Assembly: GCA_014529385.2 (NCBI GenBank)
Contig: CM043943.1
Location: 155,779,092 to 155,843,091 of the forward strand
Source: Adiantum capillus-veneris
Taxonomy: Eukaryota > Streptophyta > Polypodiopsida > Polypodiales > Pteridaceae
Length of the DNA stretch: 64,000 nt
Direction: 5' to 3'
A program made the translations under genes and the position numbers. Shown here piece after piece: positions 23,365 to 34,038 of this stretch. Position 1 is the stretch's first letter; each line of letters begins with the position of its first letter. The notes beneath the pieces are model-generated. The model ran no database searches and was not told the DNA's origin. It saw only the letters and a list, made by a program, of their open reading frames with translations.

Positions 23365-23427
<63 letters not shown>
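23365..23427. repeat. CT microsatellite after the ORF1-like gene
   Basis: About 31 CT units. LINE 3' ends often finish in simple repeats, as also seen at 8,020 and 9,052. Confidence 0.95.
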
Positions 23428-23430
<3 letters not shown>

Positions 23431-23750
23431 GCAAATGAGCTTATGTTGCCCCATTTGACTATATGCTCCTAGTCTACCCGGAATGCCCCATTTGTACTTA
23501 CCTTCATTGATCATATCTTGTTGTTCATATCACCTGCGGTTCGAACCGTTCGTCATTCTGACACTTGGTTTACAAATGGCATTCGGTCTACAATTTTGAT
23601 TCTTCAGAAGTTGGCTCAAAATTCATCTTGTGTCAAATCTTTCCATATTTGCCATGTTCAAAGTCCTTGCTTTGAAGTTTCGGTGTTGGCTTTTAATAGT
23701 CAATTCCGACTTTCCTGGCTCAACTTATCAATTTTTTGTTGATTATTTGT
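23428..23750. other. No recognised gene
   Basis: A 74-codon frame (23,518-23,742) is open on the plus strand but has no motif I recognise. The stretch separates the LINE-like unit from the truncated Ty3-3 LTR and ends in a T-rich tract at 23,750-23,770. Confidence 0.5.
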
Positions 23751-24006
23751 CGTTTTTTGTTTTTTTTATAAAAGAAATTTATTTACAATGATTATTAGTC
23801 GGCCAAAAATTAGCCAAAATTAGAGTCGCCTCCCTTATATACATACTCTTATTCTGGTATTAGATGGTGACAGTATGGCTTATGATTATGCCAACTAAGA
23901 GTTTGTTGGGCTCTGAAAAACTTGTTTTTTAAAGAAAAAGAAATAAAAGGAAACAAAAAGAAGTAAGATGGTAATAATATTATATAAAAATGATAGTCTT
24001 GTCACA
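23750..24006 (-). repeat. Truncated 3' LTR of Ty3-3
   Basis: On the minus strand the polypurine tract AGGAAGGGGGGAAAA (24,007-24,021) is followed by TGTGACAAGACTATC, a good LTR start. A TATA box (GTATATAAGG, near 23,833-23,842) lies about 165 bases in. The rest is cut off near 23,750. This sequence does not resemble the LTR found at the other end of Ty3-3 (35,526-36,452). Confidence 0.6.
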
Positions 24007-24102
24007 TTTTCCCCCCTTCCTAGAGTGAGTCATCCCCGACGAACATGTGTCAGAGTGCTTGGGAACAAAGCGCGTGTCTATGCATAGCCGTATAGTGTGG
24101 CT

Positions 24103-25122
24103 CTATGATGTTGATGGAGAATATGCATGGGGAAACAAAATGTTGTGCAAGAGAGAGGTGTTGAACAATATGTTCAGTGGCTGTTGGTGGCGAGGGTGCC
24201 TTGAAGCTGTGTGGGCCGAAAAATAGTAATTGGAGAAGATGCGCTTTGTGTTTGACTGTGACCTGCAAAATCTTTGATGCTGATGGTTGGGTTCCCATAC
24301 ATGGTCCGTTTGTACGAATGGCGTGGCGAAAGATTGGCCCTCATGTTTGAGGAGTAAGTTATTGTCCCGCCAGTTTGGCATGGCTTGATAAGTGCGCATC
24401 CACGGCACTCCTAGAATAACTGCTTCATTAAGATGTTGATCTTCGATCACATGAAATTGATGCAAATAAATTGTTCCAGCAATGGTGATTGGTAAATTTA
24501 CATGGCCCAGACTGTCTATAGCGCCTTTGTTCGCTACTTTGAACCCCATAGTGTTGGGCATTAGAGGTTCCCGCGTGATTTTTCTGAAAGTGGAGTAGTT
24601 AATTACATTAGCTCTGGCCCCTGTGTCCACTAAGGCTCTTTCGGTGGTGCCGTCAGCAAGTTGTAGATGAATGCGTAGATCCATTTCTCCTAACCATGTA
24701 GCTGCCGTTTGTATGGATGCTATTGGAGCAGTCTCAATAGCAACATTCTGTTGTGCTTTCCTCTGGAAGTTTTCTTGCTCTTTGCGCTTTGATATTCTGA
24801 GTTTGGCTTCCTGTTGTGCTTGTTCCCAAATGTCCTGTGCTTGACGACGGTGCTGAGCTGTTGCATGTAGTGTTGCAAGTTCTTCTGGTGTTAGTGGAAA
24901 AAGATATTTCTTTAATCTGCAGCCACTCGTCCAATTAGGCATCTCCTCTCCTACTAATGTTGCAAGCTTGGTGGTGCCACTTTGCGATATATCATGTATT
25001 ACAAAAGGCCCCATTCCTCGCTTTTTGAGTTTTTTGGAATGTTGTTTGAGGGTATACATGAGAACGTAATCCCCTTTTTGGAACTCCTTTTCAATCACGT
25101 GTTGATCATGGAAAGCTTTCAT
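24103..25122 (-). CDS. Ty3-3 integrase C-terminus fused to a second retropepsin
   Basis: A single open frame of 339 codons carries first the end of an integrase (FQKGDYVLMYTLKQHSKKL, FVIHDISQSG, CRLKKY; about residues 13-75). Then comes a charged linker rich in Q, R and E, and then an aspartic protease domain (about residues 150-265). The protease has the catalytic ALVDTGARANVINY (DTGA at 24,616-24,627) and the flap and end motif EAVILGVPWMRTYQAMPNW. In Ty3 elements the protease normally precedes reverse transcriptase, so this position is unusual. There is no stop between the domains. The tail beyond residue 270 is unassigned. A related arrangement occurs in Ty3-6. Confidence 0.85.
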   Translation of the reverse strand: MKAFHDQHVIEKEFQKGDYVLMYTLKQHSKKLKKRGMGPFVIHDISQSGTTKLATLVGEEMPNWTSGCRLKKYLFPLTPEELATLHATAQHRRQAQDIWEQAQQEAKLRISKRKEQENFQRKAQQNVAIETAPIASIQTAATWLGEMDLRIHLQLADGTTERALVDTGARANVINYSTFRKITREPLMPNTMGFKVANKGAIDSLGHVNLPITIAGTIYLHQFHVIEDQHLNEAVILGVPWMRTYQAMPNWRDNNLLLKHEGQSFATPFVQTDHVWEPNHQHQRFCRSQSNTKRIFSNYYFSAHTASRHPRHQQPLNILFNTSLLHNILFPHAYSPSTS

Positions 25123-25238
25123 TTGTTTTTTTTTAGCATATATATCGCTCTAAGTCTCGTTTCATCTAATTGTTCCAAGGTGTCTAATCTTCCGATGGCC
25201 CGCCCATCCTAATTGCGTTGTCACTCTTAGGGTTTTGA

Positions 25239-26330
25239 TTAGGAATTCCAGTGGTAGGATCGCATTAATCCCGAATACCATGTAGAGGGAGTTGTTCCAA
25301 TGGAAGTTTCAAAAGCTACTCTGTAAGCCCATAAGGATGTGTGTAGCTTTTGATCCCAATCATTCCTTGAGTCGCTGACTATTTTGGTGAGTACATTGTA
25401 TAAGATTTTTTTTGTACTCTCTGCCTGCCCCATTAGCTTGCGGGTGATAGGGTGCCAATTTGTGATAGACCACCATGAATTCGTCAAGGAGGCTTTCAAT
25501 AATGTCATTTAAAAAGTGTGTTTCCCTATCGCTCACTATTTCGATTAGTAGTCCATATCTTGTAAAGACGTTTTGAAAAGGAACTGAGTTGTAGTTGATC
25601 TTGCACCATTTTTTGGGGTTGCTTTTTCTTCCATCCATTTTGTCATGTAGTATGTTGCTACGATGATGTATTGTGTATGAACCTGTATCTTGGAGGTATG
25701 ATGGGACCAATGAAGTCAATGCCCCATTTGGCAAAATCACGTACGCCCATCATGGGCCTCAGTGGCATTTCATCCCTCCTTTGGGGTGGTTTTGTGCGTT
25801 GAAATTCATCGCAACGTTTGGCATATGTCTCTGCATCCATAAATAGGGCTAGCCACCATATGCATGAGTGTAGCACGAGCCTTACCGTTTTATCAGTCGA
25901 GAAATGGCCCCCTGGTTGTCCTGAGTGTGCTTGATCTAGGATAACGTAATATTCACTTTCTGTAGCACACAACCGTAGTTGTTTGTCATTTCCCCGCCTA
26001 TATAGTTGGTTGGCAATGAGCAGATATTGTTTGTCCTCTTCTGCTACAATTTTCATTCTTGCTTTTCCCCATTCCTCTGGAAAGGTCTGATTTTTTAAGT
26101 ACTCAACTATGTGAGCACTCCATTTAGATGCTTGTACTACTCGAAACAGGGTGGCATGTTCCACTGGTGGTTGTTTTGTACAACTGCGGCAGGATTGCAC
26201 ATATTTATGGACATTGTGTTCCATGTTTGGCTAGTAGACGCCTAGTCTCTGTAGTTGTTGGCCTGTCTGTGTTTCACCATTGTGAAATCCCGTATTTTGT
26301 ATATGAGCCTATTTGAGGTAGTAGGTGGTA
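25239..26330 (-). pseudogene. Ty3-3 integrase with two zinc-binding modules, broken
   Basis: Reading down from 26,330, a first H2C2 module ends LGVYWPNMEHNVHKYVQSCR (about 26,240-26,185). After about 60 residues a second follows, with LYRRGNDKQLRLC, then QAHSGQPGGHF (about 25,940) and YAKRCDEF (about 25,800). In the second module the last zinc cysteine is phenylalanine. The catalytic core starts FAKWGIDFIGP (about 25,730) and has EIVSDRETHFLND (about 25,540) and the glutamate in GQAESTKKILY (about 25,430). The core needs two frame changes. The H2C2 module helps hold DNA ends; two in one integrase is not the usual layout. Confidence 0.8.
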
Positions 26331-26599
26331 TCTTTGGGCTATATCTCATCCTTACCGTGTTTGTACAGCCATCCTGCTAAAAGCTGGAGATTTCATGTTT
26401 GATGGATAATTGATGGTTGTCTTTCTATCTACAATGAGCCAATTGTGAGTAGAGGAATGACCTCTTCACTCCATCTCGGCACCATTTCGATGTTAAACAG
26501 ATATGAATCAGAAAGGTCATCATCGACACCCTCAGGTGCTTCCCCATGAAATAGTCGTGAAAGATGATCTGCTCTTTGGTGTGTGGTCCCCTTTTTTAC

Positions 26600-27301
26600 G
26601 ACCACCCTGAAGTGAAACTCAAGTAGCAGTATAAATTAACAAACAATTCTTCCAGTGTTGCAAGGTCTATTTACGAGATATAGCAGTGCTTGATGATACA
26701 CGAAGAAGACAAACTTGTTTGCTAAAAGGTAGTGTCTAAATTTCTTGACAGCATAGATCATTCCCAGACCTTCTCTTTCCATAGTGGTATAATTTCTCTC
26801 TGCGTTGTTTAGTTGCCGACTAGAGTAGCAAATGGGAAAATCCATTTTCTTCTCTCCTGGATGGGCTAATATGTACCCGATGGCATAGGCTGATGTATCC
26901 ACATGGACATGAAAGATTTTCCTCCAGTCAGGGGCTTGTAAAATTGGTGCCGAAATTAATTGCTACTTCAATTTTTGGAAATCCTGCTCACATGCCTCCA
27001 TCCATTCAAACTTAGCAATGAGGGCTTACAACGGCTTAGCTATTACCGCGTACATATATATGAAACGCATGTAGTACCCGCAATACCCCATAAATGCTTG
27101 TACTTCTTTCATCTTCGTAGGTCTCAAAAATTATTTATATCTTTTCTTGATCGATTGAAATTCCGTTTCTGGACACAATGTGGCCCAAAATTCTGCCTTG
27201 TCTTACCATGAAGACACATTTTTCCGGGTTTAAGAAAAAACGATATGTTTTGCATTTTTCAAAGACTTTTTCCAAATGAGTGATGTGGTCATTTCGTCGA
27301 T
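26600..27301 (-). pseudogene. Ty3-3 RNase H and C-terminal reverse transcriptase, left of Copia-1
   Basis: The segment continues the reverse transcriptase interrupted by Copia-1, with HITHLEKVFEKC near 27,270 and ILGHIVSRNGISID near 27,160. RNase H follows, with DTSAYAIGYILAHPGEKKMD (about 26,900), NYTTMEREGLGMIYAVKKF and VYHQALLYLVNRP. Related elements read DHQALLYLV at the last motif, so the catalytic aspartate is tyrosine here. In-frame stops occur near 27,130 and elsewhere. Confidence 0.82.
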
Positions 27302-27306
27302 GAGAA

Positions 27307-27533
27307 TGTTACCATATACATGTGGTAGTGATGTGTGTGAACACACTAGGACCACCGGGGCTTTTTTTCCCTCTTTAAGAGGTTTTTTCCCCCGTGCATT
27401 TTATATACGCTCATCACTCTAGGGCTATCTATCTTTCCATTGCACACTAAGTAACACACTCTCTATTGTGTGCCTTGAGCTTCCTTTGTCTTCTCCAAGC
27501 TGTGTCTGTTTCTCTGCAACCCTAATTCCAACA
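27307..27533 (+). repeat. Copia-1 5' LTR
   Basis: It reads TGTTACC...TTCCAACA, 227 bases. A TATA-like TTATATACGC lies near 27,401. It is followed three bases later by the primer binding site. Confidence 0.95.
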
Positions 27534-27535
27534 AT

Positions 27536-27547
27536 TGGTATCAGAGC
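27536..27547 (+). other. Copia-1 primer binding site
   Basis: TGGTATCAGAGC is the exact plant initiator-methionine tRNA primer sequence. Confidence 0.95.
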
Positions 27548-27863
27548 AGGTCACGTCCTCCCAGGCTTAGTCGCTAGCAGCTGCTCCAACACACGCCTGC
27601 TCACTTTCTCCGATTTCAGTGAGCTTTGGCAAGCGTTCGCAGGTCTGCTCAAAATTTTGATTTGGGCTCATTTTGGCCTCCGTTTCCACTACATGCAGTA
27701 CTGCACAGGCTATTCGTCATTTTGTGTAGAATTTTTGTCAGTGTCGTTTTCTGCATAACATGTGCCTTTATAGTCTTCTACGGTTTGTGCTATATAGCAC
27801 AGGTTGTTCCCGCTCTGTTTCTCCTATTTTTGGGCAGTTTTCACATCAAGTGCAGCATTTACC

Positions 27864-30800
27864 ATGGTTGACAACAACTACACAGATTTGTTCAAGATGT
27901 TTGCTGTTGAGGACAGGTTGGATGGGGACAACTATCCTATGTGGGCTTATATGATGCAACATGTTCTTGTGTCAAAGGGTGTCTGGAACATTGTGCACGG
28001 CATTGATGTACGTCCTGGTTCTGAGGATGTAGGCGATGTTGAGGATATTGCAGGTCTTGCTGCAAGGATTGCAGCTGTTAGAGTTGTTTTGCCTACGGCA
28101 GAACAAGCTCGTTGGGATGTTAAGGATGTGCAGGCTCATGCATTGATTGCGTTGTCTGTGAAGCGCACCATTGTTCCTCACATCCGTTCAGCAAAATCTG
28201 CAAAACAGGCTTGGGATATTCTAGCAGGTCTTTATGCAAGCCGCAATGAGGCTAAAATTGCTATGCTGCGTAAATAGCTGGAGTCGAAGATTATGCATGA
28301 GGAAGATGATATGGACACTTTCCTTGCTAGTGTCAAGAATATCAATGAGTAACTTATTTCTGCAGGTGAAGTTATTTCAGACAGTTCCCTTGTGCAGATT
28401 GTTCTTGATGCCTTACCAGATTCTTACCAGAATTTTGCTAGTACTTGGAGACTTATGACCCAAGGAAATCCAAAAATTTTCAAGTTTGATGCATTATGCA
28501 CATTGATATTGCAAGAGTCACTTTCTAGATAAAACAGGACTAGGCAGCGTGCAGTTGAACAGGCTTTTATTGCTTCTCAAAGAAAGGGTGGTAACATCAA
28601 TGCAGCCACTTCTTATAGTTCCGCTGCGAGTGGAAAAACTTCTATTCCTAATGCTTCTGCTGGCAGCACTTCGTTTGGCAATTCTAGTGATAAGGGTAAA
28701 AAGAAGATGTGTTGCCATTATTGTAAAGCCAATGATCACTTGATCAAGTCGTGTCCTAAGTTGAAGGCCAAAGAGGCTAAGAAGAAAGAGGGTGGTTCCA
28801 CTGCAAATGTTGGTTCCACTACAAATGCATCCATTGTTGAGTCTTCTGTGAAAGGAGACTGTGTTGTTGATGTTGATGCAGAATAGGCTTTTAGCGCAAA
28901 GTGCACTTACAATCCTGCTGTCCATGATGCATGCTTGTCAGTTGCTACAGATTCACATGTGTGGTATTTCGACAGTGGTGCTACAAAGCACATTACCTCA
29001 CATCATGAATTGTTCACCTCTCTCGAGTCTGTCCCTCATGGGAATTCAGTTACTTGTGCCAACAACACCTCTTATCCAGTTCAGGGAGTTGGAAAGATTG
29101 TGCTCACTGCTGCTAATGGCAGTTCCTTCACACTTGTTGATGCACTTTATGTACCTGGAATCAAGAAGAATCTCTTGTCTGTATCCGCACTTGCTAGACG
29201 TGGACTTGTAGCCAAATAAATGGATGACAGATGTACAGTTCATGATCTCAGTTTTGGTGATGAAATTGTTGCATCTTGCCTTTTGTGCCGTGGGCTATAT
29301 AAGCTCACTTTGTTTGACAAGTGTGGACAAAATTTTGCAAATGTTGTTGCAAATTCAACGGCTATTTCAGATGCAAAACTTTGGCGTGCACGTTTTGGTC
29401 ATCTGAATTTTGCCAGTTTGCTGTGTTTGTAGAAATCTGATATGGTTGCTTCTTTGCCGCCTCTTGAAGCACCTGTCAAACATGTTTGTGAAGGCTGTAT
29501 TTTGGGTAAGATGCAGCGTTCTAAATTTCCAAAGGATGGTTCAGTTTGGGCCACATGCAGGTTGCAGCTTGTGCATAGTGATGTTTGTGGGCCCATGCAA
29601 ACTCCGTCCTTAGGCAATTACCTGTACTTCATGACTTTCATTGATGATTACTCCAGGCATGCATGGGTATTTCTGCTTAAAGCGAAGTTCGAAGTTTTTA
29701 TGTGCTTCAAACAATTTCTGGCTATGGCTGAAAATGTCTCGAAATGTACTAAGGGCACCCTCTGTTCCGATCGAGGGAGGGAGTATATGTCTCATGAATT
29801 TAATGCATTTCTGGCTAGTCGTGGGATAAAACACCAATGTACAGTGCCTTATACACCTCAACAAAATGGTGTTGCTGAGAGGAAAAACAGGTCACTGATG
29901 GAAATGGCATGATGTATGGTCAAAAGTCAAGCTTTGCCGCATTCTTTTTGGCTTGAGGCCATCATGTGTGCCACTTATGTACTTAACAGGTGTCCTACGA
30001 AAGCTTTGCAATCTATTACTCCATATGAAGCATGGCATGATAGAAAGCCTTCTATTGAGCACATGTGTGTTTTTGGCTGTTTGGAAGATGCTTTGGTGCC
30101 ACAAGTGCAGCGAAGAAAATTGGATGATAAGGCTGTCAAATGTATTTTTGTTGGTTATAGTGCTGAAAGCAAAGGTTACAGGTTGTATCATCCGCAAACA
30201 AAACGTATTCTGGTTTCTCGGGATGTAGTGTTTGTGGAAGATTATGTTCAGCCCTTGCTGTCATGTACTAGAGACAGTAATGTAAGCTCACAAGACATTT
30301 ATGACACTTTGTTGCCTCTTTTCAGTGGTGGAAATATGAATGTAAGTTCCAATGAGGCAAATTTCCATCCTATGGGGGTTTCTGAAAATGTTTTAGATCA
30401 GCCTATTACTGATGCAGATGTACATGATGTACTTGACGAGGAAAGGGCTGAAAATGAGCAGGCTAGAGGTATGCCAAAATGGCTGGTGCGCACTTTGCGT
30501 GACAGTAAATTGGATGCAGCTTTGTCTAGTCGTACTCGTTCAGGCTTTCACCATGCATCTTATGCATCATATTGGTATGCTTTGGCTGTTTCTAGCTTAC
30601 ATGATGTTGAGGAGCCTCTGTCTTTTGATGAAGCACAGAATTCAAAAAATTGGATGGCTGCCATGCAATCAGAATATGATGCACTTATAGAAAATGACAC
30701 ATGGACTTTATGTGATTTGCCTCCTAGCAAAAAGGCCATTGGTATGAAGTGGGTTTACAAGTTGAAACGCAAGCCGGATGGTGAGATCGATCGCCATAAG

Positions 30801-32147
30801 GCTCGACTTGTTGCAAAAGGTTATGCACAGCAAAAAGGCAGAGATTATGAAGAGACTTTTGCTCCCACTTGTCGTATGACTACTGTACATTTTCTATGTG
30901 CATTGGTAGCTCATTTTGGTTGGGATGTACATCAATCAGACATTGTTACTGCTTTCTTGAATGGTGACATATTTGAGGAAGTTTATGTAATGCAGCCTCG
31001 CGGTTTTGTCATAAAAGGACAAGAGGACAAAGTGTGCAGATGTAAGAAGGCTTTGTATGGGTTGAAGCAATCTCCTTGTGCTTGGTATGAGAAAGCTGAC
31101 ACTCATTTGGTTAAACGAGGCTTTCGTAACAGTACAACAGAAAGCACATTGTATGTAAAGCGTGAGGGTGATGTACTTCTCATTGTGGTTCTTTATGTTG
31201 ATGATTTGCTGATCACTGGACCAAGTGAGAGACATATTGCTGAATTTAAGGCTGATTTGAATGCTACTTTCAAGATGAAAGATTTGGGGTTGTTGCATCA
31301 TTACTTGGGTATACAGTTTAAGCAGTGTGATGGTGGTATTGCCTTGTGTCAGAAAAGTTACATAGAGACATTGCTATGTAAGTTTGGACTTGAGGATTGT
31401 AAACCTATTGCCACTTCCATGGAAATAGGTTTGAAGTTGAGTCTACATGATGCTGGCGATCCTGTTGATGTCACTCTTTACCAAACTGTTGTTGGCTGCC
31501 TCATTTATGTATGCAACACGAGGCCGGATATTCAGTTTGCAGTCTCATAGGTCAGCAGATTTATGCATAGCCCAGGTTCTAAGCATTGGCAGGTTGTCAA
31601 GAGGATTTTCCGCTACCTTAGTGGCACTTTACATCTTGGCTTGTTTTATCCCAATGGGGGATCATTGCCGCCAGACTTACATGCTTTTTCGAACTCAGAT
31701 TGGGCTGGTTGTTTTGACACGCGAGTGTCCACAAGTGGTTTTTATTTCATGCTTGGCAGTTCATGTATATCATGGTTGAGCAAGAAGCAACCTAATGTGG
31801 TCACTTTGAGTTGTGAGGCTGAGAGGGCAGTCTTCACAGCTACGGTTGAGTGTGTATGGCTCAGATGCCTTATGGCTTATTTGGGTGTTGGACAGGACAC
31901 TGCCAACACTATCTACACTGACAGTCAGAGCGCATTGGCAGTTGCGAGGAACCCAATTTTTCATGCTCGCACAAAGCACATTGAGGTGCATTATCACTAT
32001 GTCAGGGAGAGGCTCTCAGCAGGAGAGATGAGCTTGGCTTATGTGCGAACACAGGACAACCTTGCAGATCTTTTCACAAAGGCATTGTCTCGTGAGAAGC
32101 TTGAAGCTTTCCGCAAAGCTTTGGGCTTACTCCTCTTTGTGGACTGA
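27864..32147 (+). pseudogene. Copia-1 gag-pol polyprotein with eight in-frame stops
   Basis: The frame of 1,427 codons stays open in one phase with no indel, but is stopped at 28,275 (TAG), 28,350 (TAA), 28,530 (TAA), 28,884 (TAG), 29,217 (TAA), 29,430 (TAG), 29,910 (TGA) and 31,548 (TAG). Domains in order are gag (27,864-28,530), zinc knuckle CHYCKANDHLIKSC (28,713-28,754), protease DSGA (28,971), and integrase. The integrase has a zinc region and catalytic D at 29,580, D at 29,769 and E at 29,877, giving D-x35-E. Reverse transcriptase follows with YVDD at 31,194-31,205, then RNase H with SDW at about 31,695 and YTDSQSAL at about 31,908. All catalytic residues I checked are intact. It ends at TGA 32,145. 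Confidence 0.93.
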
Positions 32148-32207
32148 TCCTGTCCTCAAGGCATGGCACTTCCCTTTACTCATGTGCCAGCTCTCGTTCA
32201 CTGCATC

Positions 32208-32222
32208 ACTCCAGGGGGGATT
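32208..32222 (+). other. Copia-1 polypurine tract
   Basis: AGGGGGGATT stands directly before the 3' LTR and would prime plus-strand DNA synthesis. Confidence 0.85.
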
Positions 32223-32449
32223 TGTTACCATATACATGTGGTAGTGATGTGTGTGAACACACTAGGACCACCGGGGCATTTTTTCCCTCTTTAGGAGGTT
32301 TTTTCCCCCGTGCATTGTATATACGCCCATCACTCTAGGGCTATCTATCTTTCCATTGCACACTAAGTAACACACTCTCTATTGTGTGCCTTGAGCTTCC
32401 TTTGTCTTCTCCAAGCTGTGTGTGTTTCTCTGCAACCCTAATTCCAACA
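32223..32449 (+). repeat. Copia-1 3' LTR
   Basis: It is the 227-base partner of 27,307-27,533, with the same TGTTACC and TTCCAACA ends and five base differences. Confidence 0.95.
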
Positions 32450-32454
32450 GAGAA

Positions 32455-33340
32455 TGAACACAAAGATCATCCATGTAGATCTCCATAAATTGTCTGAGAT
32501 ATTCTTTGAATGCGTGGCTCATTAGTCTTTGAAATGTAGCCGCCACATTGGTCAAGCCGAAAGGCATTACCCTACAGGCAAATATATCCCACTATATCGC
32601 AAAAGCTGTCTTATGTTGATCTTCTACTTTAATCTTCAATTGGTTGTAGCCTGAGAATCCATCCAAGAAACTATAGGTCTCTTTCCCTGCTATCCTCTCA
32701 ATAACATGATCTGTTATTGGCAGTGGATAGTTATCCCTGATGGTGGCTGCATTTACCTATTTGAGGTTTACATAGACACGCAATTTTCTGTTCTTTTTGG
32801 GTACCAACACAATCGGGGACACCCAATCAGTGTGTTCAATCTCGTAGATAAACTTGACGTCCTTCAGTTTGTCTATCTCCTCCTTAATTTTCTTGGCAAA
32901 AGTTTCATTGTACGTGTAAGGACGTTGTCTGTGTGGTCTGGCATCACTCTTAAGGGGAATCGTGTGCTGACAGATCTCAGGATCTATCCCCTTTAGATCT
33001 TTGTATGACCATGCAAAGACATCTTTCTACCGTCTGAGCATATCGACTAGAAGTTTCTCTTCCTCGTCAGTAAGGTCCGTGGCAACGTATGCCGGTTTAG
33101 GCTCCTTACCTGGTTCTGCTAAGTCGATGCATTTTATGTTTTCAGGCCCATCATATGAAATTCCTAGTTCCTTGGGATCTCATTTGGGTTTTTACACCAC
33201 AATTTTCCTATCCTAAATGGTATACTTCTTATAGTGGGTAGGTGCATATCCAAAAGGTTCGAACATCTCTTCTGGCAAAGGCTCTGGTATATATGCCTCG
33301 TCTTGAGCAGTCCCTCAAGAGTGCAATTTTCCTTTTTTAG
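32455..33340 (-). pseudogene. Ty3-3 reverse transcriptase, part right of Copia-1
   Basis: Minus-strand blocks in order are DVFAWSYKDLKG (about 33,020), IEHTDWVSPIVLVPKKNRKL (about 32,830), VNAATIRDNYPLP, ETYSFLDGFSGYNQ (about 32,680), RVMPFGLTNVAATFQRLM (about 32,560) and the catalytic MEIYMDDLCVHS (about 32,480-32,455). The gene continues beyond Copia-1 at 27,301. Stops before KDVFAW, before VNAAT and before WDIFACRV inactivate it. Confidence 0.85.
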
Positions 33341-33385
33341 ACTTCCACCTTCTGAAACTTCTTTTGTCCATTGGTGAGCTTTGTT

Positions 33386-33832
33386 TTATAGCCAAGCCGG
33401 TATTCCTCCTTCTTGATCAATTGTGGAGTGCAAGTCTTCTCCTAGGATTCTTTCTACGTCTCTATAACTATGATCCGTGACACTAATTTTTGAAGTGACA
33501 TCCTTGTTCCTTAGATAGATATAGTCGTAACCCCAATCTTGCACCATTTTGAGCTGACGCATGAATGGTCTACCCAATATGATGTGAAAATTGCTGCTCT
33601 CATCGAAATTCATAATAGCAAAAGTGTGTTCATATGCAATACTGCAAGAGGTTACCACAATCTGCTCCAAGATGCCAATGGGTCTTTCTAGATACCCATC
33701 TGCCAATTGAAGTTTCATTCTCGTCTTTTGGAGAGCAGGTTTTCCCCAATTTTTCCACATTTCTTTGGTAGCTATGTCTATTCCCACACCACTATCCAAT
33801 ATTGCTATCGACTTGACCTCTTTGTACTCCAC
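33386..33832 (-). pseudogene. Ty3-3 first retropepsin, in the usual place before reverse transcriptase
   Basis: The domain has ILDSGVGIDIATKEMW (catalytic D at 33,794-33,796) and the closing motif IILGRPFMRQLKMVQDW, followed by SVTDHSYRDVERILGEDL. It closely matches the protease of Ty3-4 (39,060-39,467) and more distantly that of Ty3-7. It differs from the second protease of the same element (24,103-25,122), which has DTGA and ILGVPWM. Confidence 0.85.
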
Positions 33833-34038
33833 CGGCAGGGTAATATTTCCTTCTTCACCTTTACAATAATCCCCTACTTTGTCTTTGTTGAGACAATACT
33901 TTCCTTACCTCCAACCGAGTTTCATGGTTACCAATAAATGAAGGCAAAGTCTTCAACGACTGCGGTTTACTAATTTTCGATATCGTTGTACATGCATCGC
34001 CATATAGTGATCTAATGTCATTTGGATAGAGCTCCTGT

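Larger units (their letters stand above)
27302..32454 (+). mobile_element. Copia-1, complete Ty1/copia retrotransposon with target duplication
   Basis: Two 227-base LTRs flank a single pol-type frame in the order gag, protease, integrase, reverse transcriptase, RNase H. GAGAA at 27,302-27,306 and 32,450-32,454 is the 5-base target duplication. The insertion splits the reverse transcriptase gene of Ty3-3 in the opposite orientation. The LTRs differ at five positions by my reading (about 2 percent), so the insertion is fairly recent. Confidence 0.97.

Noticed and set aside
27864-32147. An altered genetic code reading TAA and TAG as glutamine, suggested by Copia-1 stops at glutamine-like sites.
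   Set aside because: A TGA also interrupts the frame at an arginine-like site, other elements have TGG-to-TAG changes and frameshifts, and standard stops end intact genes such as the ORF1-like gene with TAG. Decay explains it.
27864-32147. U-to-C RNA editing that could restore the stop codons, as known in organelles of ferns and hornworts.
   Set aside because: This is a nuclear retrotransposon and such editing is known from organelles. Without RNA data it has no support.
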